NCBI GenBank assembly: GCA_944350335.1
Contig: CALVOQ010000003.1
Location: 1-34,683, forward strand
Length of the DNA: 34,683 nt
Origin: an uncultured Bacilli bacterium
GTDB taxonomy: Bacteria; Bacillota_I; Bacilli_A; RF39; UBA660
Direction of reading: 5' to 3'
The translations under genes and the position numbers were made by a program. A model generated the notes under the pieces. It ran no database searches. It was not told the DNA's origin and saw only the letters and a list, made by a program, of their open reading frames with translations. The number at the start of each line of letters is the position of its first letter. Positions within the stretch are counted from its first letter, which is position 1. Positions 8,160-14,484 of this stretch are shown here, in pieces.

Positions 8160-8345
8160 TTTGTTATCAATTGTTTTCCATTCAGTAGTACCACAAGTCT
8201 TACAAATTGATGGTCTTAAAACTTTAACACCTTTAGGTAGTATCTTTTCTTCAAACGTAATACATAAAAGTCCGCTTTGATGATCTATATAAGCAAAACC
8301 TAATTCACTATTATTATCACAGTTTGAACATCCCGGATTTTTCAT
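8157..8345 (-). CDS. Small double-CxxC zinc-ribbon protein
   Basis: A 62-residue protein with CSNC near the N-terminus and CKTC near the C-terminus, the layout of a small zinc ribbon that binds one Zn(II) through four cysteines. The gene has a strong ribosome binding site (AGGAGGT, seven bases before ATG). The body is short and polar, with no membrane segment. Small proteins of this shape are often nucleic-acid-binding or protein-adaptor factors, but no specific family can be named from sequence alone. It is a single-gene unit ending in the shared terminator with tRNA-Asn. Confidence 0.7.
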   Translation of the reverse strand: MKNPGCSNCDNNSELGFAYIDHQSGLLCITFEEKILPKGVKVLRPSICKTCGTTEWKTIDNK

Positions 8346-8442
8346 TAAATTACCTCCTATTATTTATATTGACAAATGAATATAATAATATGCAAAAAAA
8401 GACAAATATTTAACATAAAATGCTTTTTTAATAATAAAATCA

Positions 8443-8471
8443 TTTACAAAAACCATAAAATATCATATAAT
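8443..8471 (+). promoter_or_regulatory. Strong sigma-A promoter of a candidate small RNA
   Basis: TTTACA (8443-8448), a 17-base spacer and TATAAT (8466-8471). No protein-coding gene lies downstream on this strand before the terminator at about 8550. Confidence 0.7.
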
Positions 8472-8477
8472 ATATAT

Positions 8478-8552
8478 GTTCTTGAAAAAAGAACAAATAT
8501 TCACAAATGTGTTCAACAACACAAAAACTCTAGTCTAATCTAGAGTTTTATT
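8478..8552 (+). ncRNA. Candidate small RNA with three hairpins
   Basis: A strong promoter ends at 8471 and an intrinsic terminator ends near 8552, leaving a transcript of about 75 bases. It folds into three separate perfect stems: GTTCTT/AAGAAC (8478-8494), TGTGTT/AACACA (8508-8523) and AACTCTAG/CTAGAGTT (8526-8547), the last followed by TTATTTTG. A 20-codon frame (8476-8538) exists, but its ATG would sit at or before the predicted transcript start with no binding site, so a non-coding role is likelier. It matches no RNA family I recognise; it is far too short for 6S, tmRNA or RNase P. It lies downstream of and antisense to the end of the HAAS-protein transcript and shares its terminator. Confidence 0.55.
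8524..8550. terminator. Bidirectional terminator (small RNA and HAAS-protein gene)
   Basis: An 8-bp perfect stem AACTCTAG/CTAGAGTT with a 6-base loop. T-rich stretches follow on both strands, so it can end the plus-strand small RNA and the minus-strand gene that stops at 8556. Confidence 0.75.
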
Positions 8553-8555
8553 TTG

Positions 8556-9590
8556 TTAAATAAAGTTAATTTTATTTTTATCTTTTTCGTTTATATAAAT
8601 AGTGATATCATATCTTTTTAATTCATTCAAATTATAAATGCTTTTTTGTTTAAGTCCATCTATTAAAGTACTTATAACGTCACGACTATTTACATGGAAT
8701 GATACGTAGAGATCATTTCTATTCTTTTTTATTACTAAATCATAATAATTTCTATAATAATTTGCAACTATTTTAATCTCGTTATCCAAACTATCGTCAT
8801 ACTTAATATTATATTTATTATCATAAATATGATTAAACTTAACATTAACCTCATCAGAATCAATGTCAAACATATTAGTTTCACGAGACATTGTATAATA
8901 CTCAGAAAAATCATCTACTTCTTCTAATCTATAAATATCAAACATTAAATATCCAAAGCTACAACCTAGTAAAGAAATTAATATAATATAATAACGGTTA
9001 TACTTTTTAAAATTAAAAACACCAATATTTAATTTATCAACAATACACCTTAAAGAAAAACATACAATAAGTATCAAAACAAAAGAAATTAAAATAAAAC
9101 TATAAAGTTCTATTCCATCTAAAAATGCTACAACATTTATAAAAAATATAATCCCTAGAAAAAATAAAACAATATATAAAATAATACCAACAATAAATAA
9201 AATAATTTTATTGGATTTTGAAAAAACATAAGTGTTCTTACTATAAGAAGTTACCCCATTAGTTTTATTTTTCTGATGAAAAACACTTTTCTCAGCTTTA
9301 CTAGTTTTTTTTCTAACAGTTTTAAACAATTTAAGTTTCTCTTTTAAAACACAAAAAAACTTATTAAAACTATTTTTAATTCTTTTAAAAAAAAGTTTGG
9401 TTTTATAAATTGCCATTTCTTTTTTTACAATAAAGTCCAAATTTAAAGATTTAATTACATCTTTTTCTTTCACTTTAATCATCTTTTTACAAATCATATT
9501 GTCATATTTTTGTAAAATATCTTTTTTACTTCTGTCATCTAAAAATAAAAGTTTCTTATTTAATATTTCCAAAAACTTCTTTTTTCGCAT
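8556..9590 (-). CDS. Membrane protein with N-terminal HAAS-like domain
   Basis: 344 residues. The first 60 resemble the HAAS helical domain (MRKKKFLEILNKKLLFL, then a KKDILQKYDN helix) found at the cytoplasmic end of DUF1700-type membrane proteins. A basic linker follows (about 61-125), then three hydrophobic segments at about 128-155, 161-183 and 200-218. The last 125 residues are polar and predicted extracytoplasmic, with no recognised fold. HAAS proteins are usually paired with a small transcription factor and act as signalling or anti-regulator partners. Here a small XRE regulator is divergently transcribed about 190 bases away, which would fit, though the usual partner is a PadR protein. 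Function is unknown beyond that. Confidence 0.65.
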   Translation of the reverse strand: MRKKKFLEILNKKLLFLDDRSKKDILQKYDNMICKKMIKVKEKDVIKSLNLDFIVKKEMAIYKTKLFFKRIKNSFNKFFCVLKEKLKLFKTVRKKTSKAEKSVFHQKNKTNGVTSYSKNTYVFSKSNKIILFIVGIILYIVLFFLGIIFFINVVAFLDGIELYSFILISFVLILIVCFSLRCIVDKLNIGVFNFKKYNRYYIILISLLGCSFGYLMFDIYRLEEVDDFSEYYTMSRETNMFDIDSDEVNVKFNHIYDNKYNIKYDDSLDNEIKIVANYYRNYYDLVIKKNRNDLYVSFHVNSRDVISTLIDGLKQKSIYNLNELKRYDITIYINEKDKNKINFI

Positions 9591-9717
9591 AATTTCACCT
9601 TTACTTACAAGACTATTTTATCAGATGAATGATAATAACTCAACATTCAAACTTTTTTATTAATCAAAAATTGGTAAAAAATGGTAAAATATAAAATAAA
9701 AGTTATTTATTAGCAAA

Positions 9718-9740
9718 TTAGTCATACATATAGTGACTAA
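9718..9740. promoter_or_regulatory. Dyad TTAGTCA-N9-TGACTAA, possible operator
   Basis: A perfect 7-bp inverted repeat with a 9-base centre lies in the divergent region between the HAAS protein and the XRE regulator, about 44 bases before the regulator start. It could be the operator of the XRE protein or an RNA hairpin in its leader. No T-run follows, so it is not a terminator. Confidence 0.4.
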
Positions 9741-9755
9741 ATGGGTGGCGGTTTT

Positions 9756-9776
9756 ATGAGAAAATTAAATAGGTGA
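9756..9776 (+). CDS. Six-codon leader ORF before the XRE regulator
   Basis: ATG AGA AAA TTA AAT AGG TGA encodes MRKLNR. It follows a G-rich GGGTGGCGG and its stop codon lies inside the AGGTGA binding site of the downstream regulator gene. Such an arrangement would couple translation of the two. It may be fortuitous, because the candidate is very short. Confidence 0.3.
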   Translation: MRKLNR

Positions 9777-9783
9777 AGTAGTA

Positions 9784-10026
9784 ATGGTATATATTAAAGA
9801 AAAACCTAAAACTAGAAATATATATACAATAGTTGGAAAAAATATTCAAAAGTTCCGAAAGCAAAGAGGTTTAACTGGTGAAGATTTAGCCGAATTATGT
9901 AATTTGTCTTATGGATATATAAAAAACTTAGAGTCATCAAAAGTACAAGCAACTATATCAATAGAAACATTAAAACTTATTGCTGATAAATTAGAAATAA
10001 AACTTGGAGATTTTTTTGAAGAATAA
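9784..10026 (+). CDS. Small XRE-family helix-turn-helix regulator
   Basis: An 80-residue protein that is almost entirely one Cro/C1-type domain: GKNIQKFRKQRGLTGEDLAE, then SYGYIKNLESSK as the recognition region, ending in LKLIADKLEIKLGDFFEE. It has no extra sensor domain. AGGTGA is seven bases before the ATG. It is divergent from the HAAS membrane protein and precedes hsp20, from which it is separated by a dedicated heat-shock promoter. Autoregulation and control of the divergent gene are the natural guess. Confidence 0.85.
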   Translation: MVYIKEKPKTRNIYTIVGKNIQKFRKQRGLTGEDLAELCNLSYGYIKNLESSKVQATISIETLKLIADKLEIKLGDFFEE

Positions 10027-10073
10027 TCTCTTTTATTTTGCATAAAATATTTATGTGAAAAAAATATGAAATA

Positions 10074-10100
10074 TTAGCACTCTTTATTGACAAGTGCTAA
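10074..10100 (+). promoter_or_regulatory. CIRCE element (HrcA operator) of hsp20
   Basis: TTAGCACTC-N9-AAGTGCTAA differs from the CIRCE consensus TTAGCACTC-N9-GAGTGCTAA at a single base. It overlaps the -35 of the hsp20 promoter, the position expected for repression by HrcA. Confidence 0.93.
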
Positions 10101-10115
10101 CAAAAGTAGTATATT
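10087..10115 (+). promoter_or_regulatory. Sigma-A promoter of hsp20
   Basis: A perfect TTGACA (10087-10092) lies inside the CIRCE spacer and right arm, with TATATT (10110-10115) 17 bases on. Binding of HrcA would directly block RNA polymerase. Confidence 0.85.
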
Positions 10116-10138
10116 TAAAATTGTAAGGAGGGATAAAT

Positions 10139-10525
10139 ATGAGTTTATTGCCAGAAAGATTTTATCTTGATAACTTCTTTAATGATTTTCTAGATGAAAA
10201 AACAACAGCAATGAAATGCGATATCTACGAAAAAGATAACAATTATCACGTTGAAATGGATATCCCTGGTTTTAACAAAGAAGACATTTCAATAGATTTA
10301 AATGATGGTTACCTTACAGTAGAAGCAACTAAAGGCGAAGACAAAGAAGAAAAAGATAAAAATTACATCAGAAGAGAAAGATCTTATGGAAAAATTAAAA
10401 GACAATTTTATGTTGGCAATGTTGACGCAGACAAAACAAAAGCAGAGTTTCATAATGGAACACTAAAAATTATTATTCCAAAGATTACAGAAAAAGAAAC
10501 AAAAAAACTTATCAACATAGACTAA
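10139..10525 (+). CDS. Hsp20/alpha-crystallin small heat-shock protein
   Basis: A 128-residue holdase chaperone that keeps unfolding proteins soluble without using ATP. The alpha-crystallin domain runs from about residue 28 to 117, with VEMDIPGFNKEDISIDL near its start, RRERSYGKIKRQF in the middle and the conserved AEFHNGTLKIIIPK near the end. A short C-terminal extension follows; an I-x-I-like anchor is not obvious beyond IIIP. The ribosome binding site AGGAGG is ideal. Control by HrcA through the CIRCE element is directly supported; hrcA, dnaK and groEL are not in the window. Confidence 0.94.
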   Translation: MSLLPERFYLDNFFNDFLDEKTTAMKCDIYEKDNNYHVEMDIPGFNKEDISIDLNDGYLTVEATKGEDKEEKDKNYIRRERSYGKIKRQFYVGNVDADKTKAEFHNGTLKIIIPKITEKETKKLINID

Positions 10526-10553
10526 AAAATGCCCGAACAAGGCATTTTTATTT
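10524..10553. terminator. Bidirectional terminator between hsp20 and trxB
   Basis: AAAAATGCC (10525-10533) pairs with GGCATTTTT (10541-10549) over a 7-base loop, flanked by A and T runs. It serves the convergent hsp20 and the nrd-trxB operon, whose stop codon lies in the stem. Confidence 0.85.
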
Positions 10554-11438
10554 ATCTAAATATTTAAGTGCTTTAATCGCTGCAATAGTTCCATCGCTCA
10601 CAGCGGTAGTAACTTGTCTTACTTCCTTATCTCTGCAATCACCTGCGACAAAAATTCCTTCAATATTAGTTAATGTTTCGTTACTAAGATAATAATTATT
10701 GTTATTTGTTTCTATATCACATGTTATATTATTTTCTGGAACCATGCCAATAGCCAAAAATATTCCATCAAGCTTTAATAAAGTTTTTTCATTATTAACC
10801 TTTATTACAACACTTTCCAAAGTTTTATTGCCACAATACTCAGTAATAATGCTATTAAAAAGTACTTGGACGTTACTATTCGTCATCACTTTTTCTTTTA
10901 GACTATTTTCACATTTTAACTTGTTTCCACGACATATTAAGTATACTTTCTGGCACAAATTTGAAAGATATATCGCGTTTATCACTGCAGTATTTCCACC
11001 ACCAACGACAGCAACAGTTTTATTTTTATAAAATGAGCCATCACATGTAGTGCAAAAATGTATGCCAAAACCTATTAAATCATTTTCATTTTTTAAACCT
11101 AATAGCCTATGTTTAACACCCGTTGCAATAATTACAGCTTTAGCACTATAGACCGAATTATTAGTCGTTACTTTTTTTATTTTTCCGTTTTCTATAGAAA
11201 TAACTTCATCAATTTCTATATCAACACCTAATTTTTGAACTTGTTCATAAAATAAATCCGATAATTCACTACCACTTATTTGCTCATATCCAGGGTAGTT
11301 TTCTACCAATGGTGATGATGCAATTTGACCGCCTATACCTTCCTTTTCTAAAATTAATGTCTTAGCACCACCACGCGCTAAATAAATGCCAGCGGTTAAT
11401 CCAGCAGGCCCAGCACCGATAACAATTACATCATACAT
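10548..11438 (-). CDS. trxB: Thioredoxin reductase (NADPH, FAD)
   Basis: A 296-residue flavoprotein disulfide reductase of the low-molecular-weight TrxB type. The FAD-binding GAGPAGLTAG is at the N-terminus, the redox-active CTTC is in the centre (HFCTTCDGSFY), the NADPH-binding GGGNTA follows, and GIFVAGDCRD is near the C-terminus. It reduces thioredoxin-like proteins with NADPH. The start codon overlaps the end of nrdD by eight bases. Because NrdD carries a thioredoxin-like tail, TrxB is a credible electron donor to the reductase itself. This is one of the clearer functional links in the window. Confidence 0.93.
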   Translation of the reverse strand: MYDVIVIGAGPAGLTAGIYLARGGAKTLILEKEGIGGQIASSPLVENYPGYEQISGSELSDLFYEQVQKLGVDIEIDEVISIENGKIKKVTTNNSVYSAKAVIIATGVKHRLLGLKNENDLIGFGIHFCTTCDGSFYKNKTVAVVGGGNTAVINAIYLSNLCQKVYLICRGNKLKCENSLKEKVMTNSNVQVLFNSIITEYCGNKTLESVVIKVNNEKTLLKLDGIFLAIGMVPENNITCDIETNNNNYYLSNETLTNIEGIFVAGDCRDKEVRQVTTAVSDGTIAAIKALKYLDK

Positions 11439-13773
11439 TACAAACCACTTTTTCGTTAATATACTTTTTGATTTCTGATATATTCTTTATTAATTCAACC
11501 TCTCCATTTTGAGCAATTACTAGACTAGGAGCTTGTTTTATTCCATATCTTTTAGTCAAATCGGCCTCTTTTTCAGCATCAATATACGTATAACTAACTT
11601 TAGCCTCGTCCAAAACTTTTTTTGCCATTTTACAATTAGGACAAGTTTTTGTACCAAACAACATAATTCCGTCTTTAGAATTCCCTACTGAATGCGGTTC
11701 TTTGGAGCAATTTAAATCATAAAGTTTGCGCATCTTGTATTCTTTAGCTTTACCATCATTCCAGTTTTTAACAGGCCTATAATATCCTGTAATTCTACTA
11801 TAAACTTCCGTTTCTTCATCACAAACTGGACACTTAAATATTTCACCTGCAAAATATCCATGTTTTTTACAAACTGAATAAGTTGGACTCAAAGTATAGT
11901 AAGGTAACTTATAATTCTCAGCAATTTTTCTAACTAAATTAGCTGCAGATTTCCAATCAGGAAGTCTTTCGCCCAAAAACGCATGGAAAACTGTACCTGA
12001 AGTATATAATGTTTGTAACTCATCTTGAATATCTAAAGCTTCAAAGATATCGCTTGTAAATCCAACTGGAAGATGTGAACTATTAGTATAATATGGTGTT
12101 TCATCATCCGACGCAGTAATTATATTAGGATATAAAGTCTTATCTTTTTTTGCTAAACGATATGATGTACTTTCAGCAGGAGTTGCCTCCAAATTATACA
12201 AGTCACCATATTCTTCTTGATAATCAGATAATTTTTCTCTCATAAAGTTTAATACATCTTTAGTAAACTTCTGAGCTTTTTCATGTGTCAAATCTTCTTT
12301 TATCCATTTTGCATTTAAACAAGCTTCATTCATTCCAACTAATCCAATAGTAGAGAAATGATTGCTAAATGTACCCAAATATCTTTTTGTATATGGATAT
12401 AATCCTTCTTCTAACAATTTAGAAATTACATTTCTTTTGACTTTCAAACTTCTAGCAGAAATATTCATCATTTTTTCTAATCTATCGTAGAAATCTTTTT
12501 CATCTTTTGCAAGATAAGCAATTCTTGGAATATTGATAGTTACAACACCTATTGATCCAGTTGATTCTCCACTTCCAAAATATCCACCAGATTTTTTACG
12601 CAATTCTCTTAAGTCCAATCTCAACCTACAGCACATACTTCTAACATCACTTGGCTCCATATCGCTGTTGATATAATTTGAAAAATAAGGTGTTCCATAT
12701 TTTGCAGTCATTTCAAATAATAATTTGTTGTTTTCTGTTTCGTTCCAATCAAAATTACTAGTTATAGAATATGTAGGGATAGGATATTGGAAACCTCTAC
12801 CATTCGCATCTCCTTCAATCATTATCTCAATAAATGCCTTGTTAACCATATCCATTTCTTTTTGACAATCTTTATATTTAAAATCAACTTCTTTACCACC
12901 AATTATACAATTTAGTTCTGCTAAATCATTTGGTACTACCCAGTCCAAAGTGATATTTGTAAAAGGTGCTTGAGTCCCCCATCTACTAGGAGTATTAACT
13001 CCATAAACAAATGATTGAATACATTGTTTAACTTCGTTTTGAGTTAAATTATCAATTTTAACAAAAGGCGCTAAATAGGTATCAAAAGAAGAAAATGCTT
13101 GAGCGCCAGCCCATTCGTTCTGCATTATACCTAAAAAGTTTACCATTTGATTACATAAAGTACTCAAATGTTTAGCAGGACTAGATGTGATTTTACCAGA
13201 AACACCACCCAAACCTTCTTGAATTAATTGTTTTAAACTCCACCCCGCACAATAACCTGTTAACATTGATAAATCATGTAAATGTATATCACAATTTCTA
13301 TGTGCATCAGCAACGTCTTTATCATAAACTTCACTTAACCAATAATTAGCTGTAATCGCACCAGAATTACTTAGTATTAATCCACCTACAGAATAAGTAA
13401 CTGTTGAATTCTCTTTAACCCTCCAATCAGTAACATTAAGATAACTATTAACTACATCTTTATAATCGAGAATTGTTGACTGCATTGCGCGCTGTTTCTC
13501 GTGAAGTTTACGATACAAAATATATGCTTTCGCAACATCTGCATATCCAGCTTGTGAAAGAACTCTTTCGGCACTATCTTGTATATCTTCAACATCAATA
13601 ATGTTATCCTTAACTTTACTTTCAAAATCAGCAGTAACTTTCAAAGATAAAAAATCTATAACATTTTCATCATAATTCTTATTCTCAGCTTCAAAAGCTT
13701 TCGTAATAGCATCCCCTATTTTTTTAATATCAAATGATACAATTTTACCATCTCTTTTTCTAACTTTATACAT
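11431..13773 (-). CDS. nrdD: Anaerobic ribonucleoside-triphosphate reductase with C-terminal thioredoxin-like domain
   Basis: A 780-residue class III reductase that makes deoxynucleotides through a glycyl radical. Residues 2-92 form an ATP-cone allosteric domain (VRKRDGKIVSF...). The catalytic barrel contains SMCCRLRLDL and SGTVFHAFLGERLPDW. A zinc site (CKKHGYF...CPVC) precedes the radical loop SRITGYYRPVKNWNDGK, in which Gly 663 is the expected radical site. After the usual end comes an extra domain, about residues 703-778, with FGTKTCPNCKMAKKVL (Cys 711 and 714) and a cis-Pro-like QAPSLVI, typical of glutaredoxin/thioredoxin folds. The fusion suggests that reduction uses a dithiol, not formate. 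ATG 13773 follows GGGAGG. It is coupled to trxB and lies 27 bases after nrdG. Confidence 0.95.
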   Translation of the reverse strand: MYKVRKRDGKIVSFDIKKIGDAITKAFEAENKNYDENVIDFLSLKVTADFESKVKDNIIDVEDIQDSAERVLSQAGYADVAKAYILYRKLHEKQRAMQSTILDYKDVVNSYLNVTDWRVKENSTVTYSVGGLILSNSGAITANYWLSEVYDKDVADAHRNCDIHLHDLSMLTGYCAGWSLKQLIQEGLGGVSGKITSSPAKHLSTLCNQMVNFLGIMQNEWAGAQAFSSFDTYLAPFVKIDNLTQNEVKQCIQSFVYGVNTPSRWGTQAPFTNITLDWVVPNDLAELNCIIGGKEVDFKYKDCQKEMDMVNKAFIEIMIEGDANGRGFQYPIPTYSITSNFDWNETENNKLLFEMTAKYGTPYFSNYINSDMEPSDVRSMCCRLRLDLRELRKKSGGYFGSGESTGSIGVVTINIPRIAYLAKDEKDFYDRLEKMMNISARSLKVKRNVISKLLEEGLYPYTKRYLGTFSNHFSTIGLVGMNEACLNAKWIKEDLTHEKAQKFTKDVLNFMREKLSDYQEEYGDLYNLEATPAESTSYRLAKKDKTLYPNIITASDDETPYYTNSSHLPVGFTSDIFEALDIQDELQTLYTSGTVFHAFLGERLPDWKSAANLVRKIAENYKLPYYTLSPTYSVCKKHGYFAGEIFKCPVCDEETEVYSRITGYYRPVKNWNDGKAKEYKMRKLYDLNCSKEPHSVGNSKDGIMLFGTKTCPNCKMAKKVLDEAKVSYTYIDAEKEADLTKRYGIKQAPSLVIAQNGEVELIKNISEIKKYINEKVVCNV

Positions 13774-13800
13774 TTATATTTCCTCCCATTCGTATAAAAT

Positions 13801-14484
13801 CTATATTCCTCTAACGATAACATTAGGAAATTTTTTATTTAATTTATTTACTAACTCAATAAGTTCAGATTTATCAAAACCATTTAACTTTTGATTCAAA
13901 ACATTAGAACTATTTTCAAAGTTCTGTATATAATATTTTGCATTTTTACCTAAATACTCACAAATGTTATTCAAAATCTTATAATTATGATATTCTTTAA
14001 CTATTGTTGTTCTAAACTCATAATCAATTCCAGATTTTTTTATATAGTCCACGCTTTCAATTATCTTATTATAATCGATATCAATTCCACTGACTAAGGA
14101 AAAATTTACCTTATCAGCTTTTATATCCATAGCAATATAATCAATCAATTTTTCATCAATAAGTTTTTTAAGAACATTTGGATTGTAACCATTCGTATCC
14201 AATTTAACCTTTAAGCCTAAGTCTTTTATACTTTTTATAAAAAACATTATATCTTTTTGCATCGTAGGCTCTCCACCAGTAATTACAACACCATCTAACA
14301 TTGACTTTCTCTTTTTCAAATAATCCATAACATCAGTTTGAGATATGTTTCCTTTTCCAAAAGTGATTAAATCACTATTATGACAAAATGGACATTTAAA
14401 ATTACAACCTTTAGTAAACACAATACATGCAATATGACCAGGATAATCAGTTAAAGTCAATTTTTCAAAACCACTAATTTCCAT
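13801..14484 (-). CDS. nrdG: Anaerobic reductase activating protein (radical SAM)
   Basis: A radical SAM enzyme of 227 residues. The cluster-binding motif is CNFKCPFC (CX3CX2C), followed by VVITGGEPTMQ, the SAM-contacting GGE motif. The opening SGFEKLTLTDYPG is typical of NrdG-like and PFL-activase-like proteins. It generates the glycyl radical on NrdD. ATG 14484 overlaps the TGA of the upstream gene as TGATG, so translation is coupled; a GTG one codon earlier is less likely. Located between an NrdD-like pseudoenzyme and NrdD, it clearly belongs to the anaerobic nucleotide reduction operon. Confidence 0.92.
   Translation of the reverse strand: MEISGFEKLTLTDYPGHIACIVFTKGCNFKCPFCHNSDLITFGKGNISQTDVMDYLKKRKSMLDGVVITGGEPTMQKDIMFFIKSIKDLGLKVKLDTNGYNPNVLKKLIDEKLIDYIAMDIKADKVNFSLVSGIDIDYNKIIESVDYIKKSGIDYEFRTTIVKEYHNYKILNNICEYLGKNAKYYIQNFENSSNVLNQKLNGFDKSELIELVNKLNKKFPNVIVRGI

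Noticed and set aside
8476-8538. A 20-codon ORF (MFLKKEQIF...) within the candidate small RNA
   Set aside because: Its ATG lies at or before the predicted transcript start and has no ribosome binding site; the stems explain the sequence better. Kept only as an alternative.
10699-11031. A 110-codon plus-strand frame inside trxB, and similar antisense frames inside glyA, sufC, nrdD and others
   Set aside because: These lie opposite clearly conserved genes, have no binding sites and show no family features; they are by-products of the AT-rich sequence.
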